In this document: positions 34,078 through 43,406 of the stretch, one piece after another | Numbering within the stretch: position 1 is the first letter of the stretch | Layout of the letters: each line of letters begins with the position of its first letter | Assembly (NCBI GenBank): GCA_023379805.1 | Contig: JAMCPI010000003.1 | Location: 62,001 to 126,000, forward strand | DNA length: 64,000 nucleotides | From: Nitrososphaerota archaeon | GTDB lineage: Archaea > Thermoproteota > Nitrososphaeria > Nitrososphaerales > JACPRH01 | Direction of reading: 5' to 3' | Made by a program: the position numbers and the translations under genes | The notes under the pieces: model-generated | Database searches by the model: none | What the model was told of the DNA's origin: nothing | The model's input: the letters and a program-made list of their open reading frames with translations, nothing else

Positions 34078-35013
34078 ATGGGCTCAGAACCCGTTATTGA
34101 GGTGGATTCTCTAGTTAAGCGATACGGAGATCTTACCGCCGTCGATAATATCTCGTTCAAGGTTCAACGTGGAGAAGTCTTCGCCTTCTGCGGCCCGAAT
34201 GGCGCCGGAAAGACCACGACTGTTGAAGTCCTTGAATGTCTCCGAGTGCCTACAAGCGGTAACGCAAAGGTCTTGGGGCTAGATATTTCAAAGCGCAGCG
34301 ATCTGCGTGCTATTCGGAGCAGGATAGGTGTTCTTCCGCAGCAGTTCAATACCTTCGAGCTTCTTACAGTCAAGGAGAGCTTAGAGTTCTTCGGAAGCGT
34401 CTTTGACAAACACGTTGACTCTGATGAACTAATCAAGATTATTGATATGACGGAGTATGCTAACATGCTTTACAAGAATTTGTCTGGCGGCTTGAAGCAG
34501 CGGGTTGGAGTTGCGATTGCTCTAGTTAATGATCCTGAGATTGTCTTTCTTGACGAGCCGACTACTGGGCTTGACCCTAAGGCTCGCCGCGGTGTCTGGG
34601 ATGTAATTACTAATCTGAAGAAGAGTGGGAAGACAGTCTTCTTGACTACTCACTATATGGATGAAGTTGAGGCGCTGGCGGATAACGTTGATGTCATCTT
34701 GAACGGAAAGATAGTCGCTGAAGGCTCGCCTCGCCGACTGATCTCGAAGTATGGTGGTCAGCAGACGCTGGTGGTCGAGGAAGGCAAAGAAGAGGCGTAC
34801 AATGTGTTGAAGCGTATTCTGAATGATGTGGTAATGGAGCCTAATGGAGATGTGTTGGTTAAAATCAGCAGCAAGAGCGATATTGCAAACGCCTTTTCAG
34901 CTTTGGATGAAAACAGCGTGGTTTACGGTAGGTTTTCAGTTAAGGGCGCATCCTTTGACGATGTCTTTCTGAATCTCACCGGCAAGAAGCTTGTGGAGGG
35001 CGAGCTGCAATGA
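34078..35013 (+). CDS. ABC transporter ATP-binding protein (DrrA type)
   Basis: 311 residues. Walker A GPNGAGKTTT, Q-loop LPQQFN, signature LSGGLKQRVG, Walker B IVFLDEP and the H-loop TTHYMD are all present, with the C-terminal extension of about 80 residues typical of DrrA/NodI exporters. Couples ATP hydrolysis to export by the following permease, whose ATG overlaps this gene's stop by four bases. TATA-like ttatattatg lies near 34040-34048. Confidence 0.92.
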   Translation: MGSEPVIEVDSLVKRYGDLTAVDNISFKVQRGEVFAFCGPNGAGKTTTVEVLECLRVPTSGNAKVLGLDISKRSDLRAIRSRIGVLPQQFNTFELLTVKESLEFFGSVFDKHVDSDELIKIIDMTEYANMLYKNLSGGLKQRVGVAIALVNDPEIVFLDEPTTGLDPKARRGVWDVITNLKKSGKTVFLTTHYMDEVEALADNVDVILNGKIVAEGSPRRLISKYGGQQTLVVEEGKEEAYNVLKRILNDVVMEPNGDVLVKISSKSDIANAFSALDENSVVYGRFSVKGASFDDVFLNLTGKKLVEGELQ

Positions 35014-36137
35014 TGCGGTTCCCGAGAATTGTCAAGGTCTTCCTCAAACACTTTTACAGACGTAAAAGCACCTTATTCTGGACAATAGTCTTCCCAATAC
35101 TCCTAATCACTATCTTCGGCTCAATCTTCAGCAACATGGGTCAATCCAAAGTAACACTTTACATTCAGAACCTTGATGTGAAAGATGGTCAGCCTTCGCA
35201 TATGTCGCAAGGACTGATCAATGCGCTGAACAGCACCGAAGCATTCCAAATCACCCTAGTCAACTCCACTCAGAACCTCGACGATATCTTGAATCGCGCC
35301 TCCAACCCACGTGCCCTCATAATCCACGATGGTTTTGGTCAAGAAGTAGCTACCAGCCTATACGGCAGAGCAGCATCCCCTGTTGCACTTACTCTGAAGC
35401 GAGATATGACGCAGGTGGCTGATCCTGCCCCCGGCATCATTAATACTGTTGTTCGGCAGTTCAATACCTATCTGCTAGTTAACAGTACGCGAGAGGTTGT
35501 CACTGTTAAGGAGGAGGCTGGGAAGAGTGGCTTCCGATACATCGACTTCTTCATCCCCGGTGTCATCGGAATGACTATTATGACAGCCGGCCTAATGGGT
35601 GCAGTTAACATTAACACTGAGTACCGGATGAACGGTGTACTGAGAAAGTTAGCTACTACTCCTCTCTCAAAGATTGACTGGGTGCTCGGCGTCGTCATCT
35701 ACGAGATAATTATAGCATTCATCTCAGCGGGAATCATCATCGGACTAGGATACCTGCCCATCAGCATCTTCGACGTCCATGCGACAATGAACCTACCCGC
35801 GTTCCTTTTGATCCTTGCCGGAACCCTCGCCTTCCCAGGCATGGGCATGATTCTAGCGCGCTTCGTCAGAGACCCGACTGCAGCCGATGCGGCCGCAAAC
35901 GCGATTTCCTTCCCAATGATGTTCCTAAGCGGCACCTTCTTTCCAATAGACATGTATCCTGACTTCCTGAAACCAATCGCAAATGTTCTGCCGCTCACCT
36001 ACTTGAACGACGGGCTACGAGCTGCAATGGTCAACAACCAGCCTGACGTCGCTTACACAAATGCGGCGATCGTGATGATAATAGCTGTCGTCGCCATAAC
36101 CGCCGGTATTCTCCTGACAAACTGGCGGGAAAAATAA
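35010..36137 (+). CDS. ABC-2 type transporter permease
   Basis: 375 residues. One N-terminal helix (FWTIVFPILLITIFGSIF), an extracytoplasmic domain of about 130 residues, then five helices including GMTIMTAGLMGAVNIN and the family motif SFPMMFLSGTFFPIDMYP before the last helices. This is the membrane half of the ABC exporter; drugs, lipids or cell-surface components are typical substrates. Four-base overlap (ATGA) with the ATPase gene indicates translational coupling. Confidence 0.9.
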   Translation: MMRFPRIVKVFLKHFYRRKSTLFWTIVFPILLITIFGSIFSNMGQSKVTLYIQNLDVKDGQPSHMSQGLINALNSTEAFQITLVNSTQNLDDILNRASNPRALIIHDGFGQEVATSLYGRAASPVALTLKRDMTQVADPAPGIINTVVRQFNTYLLVNSTREVVTVKEEAGKSGFRYIDFFIPGVIGMTIMTAGLMGAVNINTEYRMNGVLRKLATTPLSKIDWVLGVVIYEIIIAFISAGIIIGLGYLPISIFDVHATMNLPAFLLILAGTLAFPGMGMILARFVRDPTAADAAANAISFPMMFLSGTFFPIDMYPDFLKPIANVLPLTYLNDGLRAAMVNNQPDVAYTNAAIVMIIAVVAITAGILLTNWREK

Positions 36138-36228
36138 CCAAGGCAAACAAACAACGGAGGCAAGTAAACAGGGTGGTACTTCCTTCTACTTGTCTCCTTT
36201 CGCGTTTTTCAATTGAATTGGATGCGGT

Positions 36229-37737
36229 TTAGATTGGGTGTTGTGGTCTTTCGGTTGGGGTAACATCAACGGTGACTGTTTCTCCGGATCGCCAAAGCGT
36301 CAGTTTGATTATTTGTCCCGGTGACACATGCTCTTCGATGTAGACCTGCCAGTCTGAGAAGTCAAGCATAGGCTGGCCGTTCACAGCTAAGATGATGTCC
36401 TTTGCTAGGAAAGCTTGAGTACCGTTGGGTCTAGTTATAGGTGCTGCCGGTGTCAAACCTGCTTTGGCTGCAGGTAACCCTGGGGTCACATTCGTAATCA
36501 AGAGTCCAGTCTGAGTCGGCTTTAAGTTGGTTATGTTTAGCGCTCGGATAATTTCAGGGCTTAGGCTGATAGCTGAGAAGCCGAAGTACGGGTGGCTGTA
36601 GACGCCTTTCGCGATTAGTGATGCGCCTACTCTTTTCACGACGTTGGATGGAACAGCGAAGTTGAAGCCCTGACCTGTGCCCGCGTTAGTTATCCCGACG
36701 ACCTTTCCAGAGAGATCGAAGAGCGGCCCACCGGAGCTGCCGGGAGCTATCGTGATGTCAAGCTGGAGCACGGGTATGATAATCGGGACATCTTGGAGGT
36801 TGATCTGCTGGTTGATTTGGCTGACGAAGCCTGAGGATAAGCTTTCAGCCATGCCCAGTGGATTACCGATTGCGATTACCTGTTGTCCAATATAGAGCGC
36901 AGAGGAGTTTCCTAGTTCAAGAGGCTTCGCGTCGGCAGGTGGATTCTCTACTTTGATAATGGCCACGTCAGAATAGGCGTCTGTGCCAACGATTGTTGCA
37001 TTGCTCCTAGACCTATCGTAGAACTGGACTTCTATGCTGGTCGCGTTGTTCACGACATGCCAGTTTGTTGCGATAAGATTAGATCTGTTGTAAATGAAGC
37101 CGGAGCCTTGTCCAATGGGTGTCCTGATAACTACAATCGATTTGTAAGATGACTTGTAAACCTCAACCGGGGTCTGTGTAGGCGGCTCCACAGGTACCGT
37201 GCTCTTATTCGCACTTGGAAATTTCGAGACTAGTCCGCTGAGGTTCGAGTTAAGCACGTTGATCTCAGACTGTATGCTGCTAAGATTGGAGCTAAGACCA
37301 GCTAACTTGCTCTTCAGATCCTCACTGGTTCGAGTCAAGTTGCCGGACAAAATAGTGTTCTGAGTTTCGAGTCGGCTCTTCAGATCTGCTAAGCTGCCGG
37401 ATGTAGTCTGATTAAGCGCGCTAAATTGTCCAGACAGTTTCGCATCGCTTGCTGAAACATTCTTCGAAAGCGAAGTACTGCTTTCAAACAGCTTTGATAG
37501 CTGTTTCCCCAAATCTGTCGAGGCTGACTCGATTGATTGAAGCCTAGTTTTAACTCCATCCAATGAGGTTTGCAGCTGGCTAATTTGGCTCCCTGTGCTC
37601 TGGACCAGCGCTGAATTTGACTCCAGAAGACTTTGCTGCCTCTGGACTGTGTCGAATGCGATATAGGCGCTGACACCTGCGATTATTAGTGCAATTATGC
37701 TTATGACTGCTAAAACTGTATAGCTTCGGCTAGGCAT
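36229..37737 (-). CDS. HtrA/DegP-type serine protease with coiled-coil stalk and PDZ domain
   Basis: 502 residues. One N-terminal helix (8-28), a long coiled-coil stalk (30-170, many Ser/Gln/Leu), then a trypsin-like domain with catalytic His227 (TNWHVV), Asp257 (YSDVAII) and Ser335 (APGSSGGPL), and a C-terminal PDZ domain (about 395-495, including LITNVTPGLPAAKAGL). The protease would sit outside the membrane on a stalk and degrade damaged envelope proteins. Convergent with the ABC permease. The catalytic triad is complete. Confidence 0.92.
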   Translation of the reverse strand: MPSRSYTVLAVISIIALIIAGVSAYIAFDTVQRQQSLLESNSALVQSTGSQISQLQTSLDGVKTRLQSIESASTDLGKQLSKLFESSTSLSKNVSASDAKLSGQFSALNQTTSGSLADLKSRLETQNTILSGNLTRTSEDLKSKLAGLSSNLSSIQSEINVLNSNLSGLVSKFPSANKSTVPVEPPTQTPVEVYKSSYKSIVVIRTPIGQGSGFIYNRSNLIATNWHVVNNATSIEVQFYDRSRSNATIVGTDAYSDVAIIKVENPPADAKPLELGNSSALYIGQQVIAIGNPLGMAESLSSGFVSQINQQINLQDVPIIIPVLQLDITIAPGSSGGPLFDLSGKVVGITNAGTGQGFNFAVPSNVVKRVGASLIAKGVYSHPYFGFSAISLSPEIIRALNITNLKPTQTGLLITNVTPGLPAAKAGLTPAAPITRPNGTQAFLAKDIILAVNGQPMLDFSDWQVYIEEHVSPGQIIKLTLWRSGETVTVDVTPTERPQHPI

Positions 37738-37846
37738 ATTATCCTTAGAAGGAGTTCGTACTCATATAAGGTTTGGAGATGTTTATTTCAGACTGTTCCA
37801 TCGCTGCTGTCAGGCGTTGATTTTTGGTTTAACTAATGTTTTGCAG

Positions 37847-38251
37847 TTACTTTACTTGCGAGCTCTGCGTCATGCATTCTTGTGATATTGAGACTATTCT
37901 GTCAAACTCCTGCTTCAACATCTCTTCAGGCATGTATCCTATGAGTTCGCCTACTTCGCGGCCCTTGCAGAAGAACTTCATTGTTGGCAGGCTCATTACT
38001 CCGTATTGTGAAGCGATGTCAGGATAGTCCTCAGAGTTTAATGATGTAAAGACAATTTTGCCCTTGTAGTTTTCTTCAACCTCCCTAAGAAGTGGGGTCA
38101 GTCGTCTACACCATGGGCACCAAGGCGCCCAGAACTCGACAAGAGTGAGTCCACTAGACCTTAAAACCTCGCCGTCCCAGCCTTCAGAAGTTAACTCCTG
38201 CACAGGATCAATTTTCGCTTCGAGCAATTTAACCCTTTTCAGAAGATGCAT
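37847..38251 (-). CDS. Thioredoxin-like protein with CPWC active site
   Basis: 134 residues. Thioredoxin fold with FWAPWCPWCRRLTPLL (Cys45, Cys48), cis-proline SLPTMKFF and C-terminal helix. The dipeptide between the cysteines is Pro-Trp instead of Gly-Pro, which should change the redox potential. A 25-residue N-terminal extension precedes the fold. Divergent, by nothing evident, from the thymidylate synthase-like gene upstream (33 bases apart, same strand), so the two could be cotranscribed. Confidence 0.87.
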   Translation of the reverse strand: MHLLKRVKLLEAKIDPVQELTSEGWDGEVLRSSGLTLVEFWAPWCPWCRRLTPLLREVEENYKGKIVFTSLNSEDYPDIASQYGVMSLPTMKFFCKGREVGELIGYMPEEMLKQEFDRIVSISQECMTQSSQVK

Positions 38252-38284
38252 TGAAAACTGTATTTGCCTGCTGTTGTTATTGTA

Positions 38285-39046
38285 TTATCCTGAGCTTCGG
38301 CGAAGATCATCTGTTCTCCGCCACACCGGTTTCCCGCTTTCTCGCCGAGTCTTCGCAAGATTCACGACACTCTGGACCCGCTGGAAATTCTCTTCATATA
38401 CATGGAAGCTTTCTGAAGTATCCACGTATTGTCCAACTTGGACACCCACCTTATCGGCGATTATCTTCTGCAGATTGGTCAAGGCCCACATGTTCATCGG
38501 AGCTGCGGAGTACGCGTCTCGACTACGCCAAAAGGTATGCATCTCCAGCTTCTCGTTGACGACTTTGCACCAAATGATTTGTAGACAAGGGGGACCGACT
38601 TCCGGATGCTCATCCTTCCAGGTCATCCAAGTAACGGCCTGAGCCCGGTTTGAATAAGGTGTTTTCCGCAGCTTCTCAACTACATAATCTATCTGATTAA
38701 TCGTTTCAATTGTGGCTGAAGGCTTGTAGTTGAAGATGCGGTCATGATAGGTGTAGTCAAGGGTCTCCCCGATTAGGTGATCCTTCTTTCCGAGAATGAC
38801 ATCGTCTGAGTATTCATCGAAGTCTACTGGTCTCCCCCATTCTAAGTGGAAACGCGGCTCCTTCAAAGGATGCTTTATCACCATTCGCATAGAACATTCT
38901 TTGATTCTATCCTTTTTCACCTCAAACTTGTAAGACTCCTTCAATGAGACGCATCCTTCAGTCCACAGGAGCTCAAGCGCCTTCTCCCACACCTCTGGAA
39001 TAACGTCGCCCTGCACGAGGAACTGAGGGAGATTATCATCCGTCAT
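38285..39046 (-). CDS. Thymidylate synthase-type protein (ThyA / dCMP hydroxymethylase family)
   Basis: 253 residues. Family motifs are in order: RTPYSNRAQAVTWMTW, the catalytic cysteine in PPCLQIIW, KLEMHTFWRSRDAYSAAPMNMWALTNLQ and YVDTSESFHVYEEN. This pattern is that of archaeal ThyA proteins, which methylate dUMP to dTMP with a folate or pterin methylene donor; dCMP hydroxymethylases look similar. The Asn that selects dUMP appears as MNM. First gene of a possible pair with the thioredoxin. No thyX seen here. Confidence 0.85.
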   Translation of the reverse strand: MTDDNLPQFLVQGDVIPEVWEKALELLWTEGCVSLKESYKFEVKKDRIKECSMRMVIKHPLKEPRFHLEWGRPVDFDEYSDDVILGKKDHLIGETLDYTYHDRIFNYKPSATIETINQIDYVVEKLRKTPYSNRAQAVTWMTWKDEHPEVGPPCLQIIWCKVVNEKLEMHTFWRSRDAYSAAPMNMWALTNLQKIIADKVGVQVGQYVDTSESFHVYEENFQRVQSVVNLAKTRRESGKPVWRRTDDLRRSSG

Positions 39047-39308
39047 GGTAGGCTAACTCCTCTGCAGGTGGGATATTTTGTTATCGGTCGGTTAACTGAA
39101 ACCATTGTTTGAACAACTGCTGCGGTGATAAAGGCGTAAGATACGTTCAGATGATCTATTCGTATTGCTGTTGTCTCCTGCACCACGTATTCTCTTATAG
39201 GTTATCCACCTTACCGCTCTCAATTTAATTTCTCTGGTCTAACCGGGGTCATGGTGCTATGGTGTTTTTTAGATGGGGCGGTGATATGTCATTAGTGATA
39301 ATCTCTTC

Positions 39309-39824
39309 ATGTCTGTAGGAACCGCGACACGTGTTTCAGCTAAACCTAGGCGGTTAAGAGCTAGACAAAAGAGAGCGGAAGCCGGTGCCGTATCTACAGA
39401 TAAGCTGCAGATGATTGAAACGTTAAAGGCTCCAATTATCTTGCTCGGAAAAGAGTTCGGTTACGAGGTGATTGAAAACTATGATTTGGGCGGGGGGCCG
39501 ATTCACGTGGCTTGGGTGTTCAGGCCAGGTTCGGATGTGCTTCCACTTATGCGGCTGGGCTTTCTCTGCCTTACAGAGTTCTCGGAGTTCTCGTTGAACC
39601 AAGCAATAGCTCGGTCTCTCATCAGCCTGATCGATAAACTGGTTATAGTTGTCCCTTACGACTCAATGCTGAAGCAGGTTAAGGATTCGCTGGACAGGAT
39701 GCCCGCTACCAGCATGTTGCAGCTCAGAAAATACGTCACCGCGATAACGCCATCTGCACTGGTGACTAAAACCGGTATTGAAGGAGCCGACCGCAGAGGT
39801 GCTCAAACAGGAGTGTTGGTGTAG
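39309..39824 (+). CDS. Unknown protein, first of a tandem paralogue pair
   Basis: 171 residues. A basic N-terminal stretch (residues 8-30, RLRARQKRAEAGA) precedes a domain with FGYEVIENYDLGGGPIHVAWVF, LPLMRLGFLCLTE and IARSLISLIDKLVIVVPYD. The same pattern recurs in the following gene, so this is a tandem duplication. The alpha-beta order recalls a small PD-(D/E)XK nuclease-like core, but the acidic residue (Asp in the paralogue's GTIDMVW) is His here. The gene is followed six bases later by its paralogue. No name can be given. Confidence 0.55.
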   Translation: MSVGTATRVSAKPRRLRARQKRAEAGAVSTDKLQMIETLKAPIILLGKEFGYEVIENYDLGGGPIHVAWVFRPGSDVLPLMRLGFLCLTEFSEFSLNQAIARSLISLIDKLVIVVPYDSMLKQVKDSLDRMPATSMLQLRKYVTAITPSALVTKTGIEGADRRGAQTGVLV

Positions 39825-39830
39825 ATAGAG

Positions 39831-40391
39831 ATGGCGAAAACTGTGCAGCAAGTATCAGCCATGGATAAGCGCTCTAGAGAGCAGCTGATGAATCTGGCGC
39901 GGCAAAAAGGCTTCCAAGTCGAGGAGAACAGAGATTACGGTTACGGCACGATAGATATGGTCTGGAATATAGATGTTCACCCGGCTCTACCTCAAGTAAA
40001 ACTTGGCTTCATAGTGTTAAGAGCGGAGGAACCCGGCGATACTGATTTGGTTGATGAGCAGTTCACCATCAGGAAGATAGAGGAGTCTGCTATGCGTGGC
40101 ATCAGAAGCGGCATGGATAAAGTGTATTTGGTCACACAGGATGAGGAGCAGGCGAAATCCGTCAGCGGAAAAATTGAGTGGCTAGCAGCGAACGGAAGCA
40201 TCCTCAGATTAGACGCAATCGCCCTCGGACTTTTCCCTAGCCAGACAGAACCAAGTGTAATGGTTCCAAGCCAAGATCGTGTTCCTGTGGGCGAAAAGCT
40301 GCAGAAACTGCATGAGCAGGAAAGAGCGCGCAAAATCGCGAAGTATAGTCCGCCTAAAAGGCAAAAACAAGGAAAAATCAGCCGCCTCTGA
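39831..40391 (+). CDS. Unknown protein, second of the tandem paralogue pair
   Basis: 186 residues: KGFQVEENRDYGYGTIDMVWNI, LPQVKLGFIVLRAEE, IRSGMDKVYLVTQDEEQAKSV parallel the upstream protein. A Lys/Arg-rich C-terminal tail (KYSPPKRQKQGK) suits nucleic-acid binding. The retained Glu and Asp in VEEN and TIDMVW and the KLGF strand resemble the arrangement of PD-(D/E)XK enzymes, but this is inference only. Six-base spacing indicates cotranscription. Confidence 0.55.
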   Translation: MAKTVQQVSAMDKRSREQLMNLARQKGFQVEENRDYGYGTIDMVWNIDVHPALPQVKLGFIVLRAEEPGDTDLVDEQFTIRKIEESAMRGIRSGMDKVYLVTQDEEQAKSVSGKIEWLAANGSILRLDAIALGLFPSQTEPSVMVPSQDRVPVGEKLQKLHEQERARKIAKYSPPKRQKQGKISRL

Positions 40392-40512
40392 AACGCTGCT
40401 ATACTGATAGTGAGTCCGAATCTTCGTTTAGATACGTAAAACCGCCTTAAGTAAAGCCCGCTCCACTAACGATCTTAAATTCCAGCCCTAGCTAAAGATA
40501 GGTGTGTAATGT

Positions 40513-41007
40513 ATGGCTGAGGAACGGCAGAATAATGCAGGCTATGAGAGCTTGGAGGAGTCAGTCTTTAAGACATTGAGTCATCAGACTCGACGCAACA
40601 TTTTGCGCGTCATAGGTGAGAGGCGAGAAGCCACCTTCACAGAAATAAAAAACTCCGCTGGTGTAGAAGACAGTCCCTCCTTATCCTACCACCTTAACGC
40701 TCTGGATCACCTCGTAGTCCAGAAGAACGGAAAATACATGCTGTCCGAACTAGGCTACGACGCGTATAACCTGATCTGCAAAGCCACGTCATCTACTCAA
40801 TCGGCATCGATAATCAGTTCTTTAAGGCGAGAGATTCCCGCGGTTATAATTGCTAACGCCTTAATTTGGGCTGCTGCGCTCTTCACAGTTTCAACGTTTG
40901 AAGGAAGACCACACCAGATGACTATCTTTAGCTTCGCATCTCTATGGTTTATCAGCAACACCATCCTCTATCTTATCTCCACGAGAATAAGACCAAGAAA
41001 GAATTAA
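40513..41007 (+). CDS. ArsR-like winged-helix protein with two C-terminal transmembrane helices
   Basis: 164 residues. The N-terminal half is an ArsR/DUF7347-like winged helix (VFKTLSHQTRRNILRVIGE, EIKNSAGVEDSPSLSYHLNALDHL), the C-terminal half two helices (about 113-128 and 138-155). Such fusions in archaea are thought to be membrane-tethered transcription regulators. The start is ATG preceded by a weak TATA-like region. Its target is unknown; the cation/proton antiporter gene 131 bases downstream on the same strand is one candidate. Confidence 0.72.
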   Translation: MAEERQNNAGYESLEESVFKTLSHQTRRNILRVIGERREATFTEIKNSAGVEDSPSLSYHLNALDHLVVQKNGKYMLSELGYDAYNLICKATSSTQSASIISSLRREIPAVIIANALIWAAALFTVSTFEGRPHQMTIFSFASLWFISNTILYLISTRIRPRKN

Positions 41008-41138
41008 CAATTCAACTGTTGAGAGGTGAAGCGCTTCACAGCGCTATTCCTATATGATGTGAGTCTAAATTATTCGTTAATTGCCGTCATTTGCTTATCT
41101 TAAATAGTAACTGCGAACATGCGCAGTGATTTTCTGAG

Positions 41139-42338
41139 ATGGTCTCTGAAGAATTAGTGCTGAGCGGCGTATTAAGTGTAAGCCTTCTCGTGTTCTTTGC
41201 GAAGATTCTAGCAGGCGTTTTTTCTCGCCTTGGGCTTCCAGCGATTCTTGGGGAGCTGTTCGCCGGCATAATTTTTGGGCCTTACGCGTTAGGCTCGCTG
41301 ATACATATAGCTGGACATAATCTGATAGAGATTAACGAGATTGTCCTTGTCTTCTCCCAGATCGGCGCGATCCTGATACTGTTTGCTGCAGGTTTAGAGA
41401 TGACCTTTTCAGAGTTCAGAGCAGCGGGACCGCGCTCCTTCATTGTAGGTGGCCTAGGTGTAGTTGTTCCATTTTTCTCCGGGTATTACCTTACACTGTC
41501 TCTAGGATATTCTTTCGCGCCTGCATTAATTGTTGGAGCAGCCTTAACCGCTACCAGCATAGCTATCACCGTCAAGGTTCTTGAAGAGCTTGGCAAGCTC
41601 AACGATACTGATGCAAAGGTAATGATAAACGCTGCGGTGGTCGATGATGTGCTCGGGCTTGCAGTTCTCTCAGTAGTAGTCTCTGTAATCGAAAGAGGCG
41701 TAATACCCGACATATCTGAAGTTGCGGTAAAACTCGTGACGATACTTGCGTTGTGGTTCGCGCTTCTTATCGGGGTTGTGTTTACTGTGCCCCGGTTTCT
41801 GAGACTTCTACCCCGGTGGAGGGTAGAGGGCACTGAGGAGGCGGCTGCGACGGTAACCTGCTTCGGCTCCGCCTCCTTAGCCGTGGTGCTTGGGTTATCG
41901 CCGATTGTGGGAGCATATGCGGCAGGGATGGCTCTTGCTGGTTCGCATGCATTAACAGCTATACGGAAATATGTTGAGAAAATTAACTTGATTTTTGCGC
42001 CAATCTTTTTCGCTGTGATCGGTGCGTCGCTGAACCTTGGAAGTATCACTTCGCCTGTTCTGGTTCTTCTAGGCATGCTACTTGTAATCGCGGTTCTAAG
42101 CAAACTGGTCGGGTGCGGCCTGCCTGCTGCCGTTTTGGCTAAGAGCCGAAAATCAGGGTGGAAGATAGGGTTAGGCATGACCTCTAGGGGCGAGGTGGGA
42201 CTTGTAATAGCAGGGCTGGGTCTTACCTCCGGAGTAATTGGGCAGGATATCTACGCCGCATTAATCGGAACAGTAATCTTAACCACTATTCTATCCCCGA
42301 TTCTGCTAAAGTCAGCCTATAAGAGTGCAGTCCATTAA
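41139..42338 (+). CDS. Cation/proton antiporter, CPA2 (NapA/KefB) type
   Basis: 399 residues with about 12-13 helices. CPA2 motifs present: GLPAILGELFAGIIFGP, FAAGLEMTFSEF, TATSIAITVKVLEELGK, and INAAVVDDVLGLAVL, whose double aspartate is the proton/Na binding pair of electrogenic antiporters, plus TSRGEVGLVIAGLG. Exchanges Na+ or K+ for protons across the membrane. It lacks a C-terminal RCK domain, unlike KefB. Located near trkA/trkH, so it shares the ion-balance context. No direct operon partner. Confidence 0.92.
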   Translation: MVSEELVLSGVLSVSLLVFFAKILAGVFSRLGLPAILGELFAGIIFGPYALGSLIHIAGHNLIEINEIVLVFSQIGAILILFAAGLEMTFSEFRAAGPRSFIVGGLGVVVPFFSGYYLTLSLGYSFAPALIVGAALTATSIAITVKVLEELGKLNDTDAKVMINAAVVDDVLGLAVLSVVVSVIERGVIPDISEVAVKLVTILALWFALLIGVVFTVPRFLRLLPRWRVEGTEEAAATVTCFGSASLAVVLGLSPIVGAYAAGMALAGSHALTAIRKYVEKINLIFAPIFFAVIGASLNLGSITSPVLVLLGMLLVIAVLSKLVGCGLPAAVLAKSRKSGWKIGLGMTSRGEVGLVIAGLGLTSGVIGQDIYAALIGTVILTTILSPILLKSAYKSAVH

Positions 42339-42682
42339 ATAACTCAGTCAATCAGACCCTCAATAGTAAACAAACATAAACGCTTGGAAACACAACAAAT
42401 GATGAAGACATGATTGGAGAGTAAATGTGTAGCAGAGATACCCGGTACTGATTGCACATAGTGCTGTGAATCTAGACCGGTGCATCACGTGTCATTCTTC
42501 GATTTAGTATTCCTTCAGTCTTAACATTCCCACTTTTACTAATGGCTTACTCTACCAAAGTAATCGTAGACCCCGCGTCAGTCAGGATAATCACGCAAAA
42601 ATTTCTGCGATGTATATATTATATAGCAACCATCATCTGATCACTTTATGCGTAACATAAAGTACAATTATACAACCATTTT

Positions 42683-42714
42683 TGTCGATAACTCGACAGA
42701 ACTGTTTTATATAT
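42683..42714 (+). promoter_or_regulatory. Palindrome and TATA box upstream of trkA
   Basis: A perfect inverted repeat TGTCGA-N4-TCGACA (42683-42698) lies 6 bases upstream of a TATA-like ttttatatat (42705-42714), with the trkA ATG at 42750. The position fits an operator controlling the trk operon. The rest of the 411-base gap after the antiporter (42339-42682) shows no convincing gene beyond a 32-codon frame near 42543. Confidence 0.5.
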
Positions 42715-42749
42715 GATGTTTTGCTTTACCAAGCTTGCCGTAGGTATCG

Positions 42750-43406
42750 ATGAATATTCTGATATTGGGTGGTGGAAATGTCGGAGAAAAGCTTGCGAAG
42801 CAACTCATCAAATCTAAGCATCAAGTTACCTTGATTGAAAAGGAAATGGAAACTGCGCGTGTTTTATCTGCTGAACTCGACACAATAGTCTTGAATGCTG
42901 ATGGTACTGATCGGAGTGACCTTGCAGATGCAAAGGTTCAGGAAGCTGATGTCTTTATAGCTGTAACTGGCGATGACAAAACAAATCTTTTCGCGTGTCA
43001 ACTAGCTTCGAAAATGGGTGCAAAAAAGATTCTCGCTCGTGTTAACGACCCCGAAGATTTGGAGCTGTTTTTGGACATGGATATTACGGCAATAAATACA
43101 ACTCTAGTCACAGTCTCGGCAATCGAGGACTCGATAAAGCACCTAGGAGGCGTGCCTAAAATAGCATCGATTGCTAATGAAGAAGGACAGATTGTCAGGC
43201 TTTTGATACAAGAAAATTCTCCCGCGGTTGGCAGAAACGTCGGAGACCTCTCATTAATGCGAAATGTCTTCGCGGTTGGTAGAGGCAATAAATTGATGCT
43301 GCATGACGAGTCCCACCTGCTAAGAGAAGGCGATGTGCTTTACGCTCTCGTGAGAGATGAAGCAGAAATGAAGCAGGCTAAGGAATTAATTGGGGCTAAG
43401 AATTGA
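42750..43406 (+). CDS. trkA: TrkA potassium uptake regulator (RCK protein)
   Basis: 218 residues. RCK_N Rossmann domain (MNILILGGGNVGEKLAKQL, NAD-binding GGGNVG; DRSDLADAKVQEADVFIAVTGDD) and TrkA_C domain (about 140-215). It gates TrkH in response to nucleotide. Its last codon overlaps the first of trkH by four bases, so the two are translationally coupled. Standard length for a single-RCK protein. Confidence 0.95.
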   Translation: MNILILGGGNVGEKLAKQLIKSKHQVTLIEKEMETARVLSAELDTIVLNADGTDRSDLADAKVQEADVFIAVTGDDKTNLFACQLASKMGAKKILARVNDPEDLELFLDMDITAINTTLVTVSAIEDSIKHLGGVPKIASIANEEGQIVRLLIQENSPAVGRNVGDLSLMRNVFAVGRGNKLMLHDESHLLREGDVLYALVRDEAEMKQAKELIGAKN

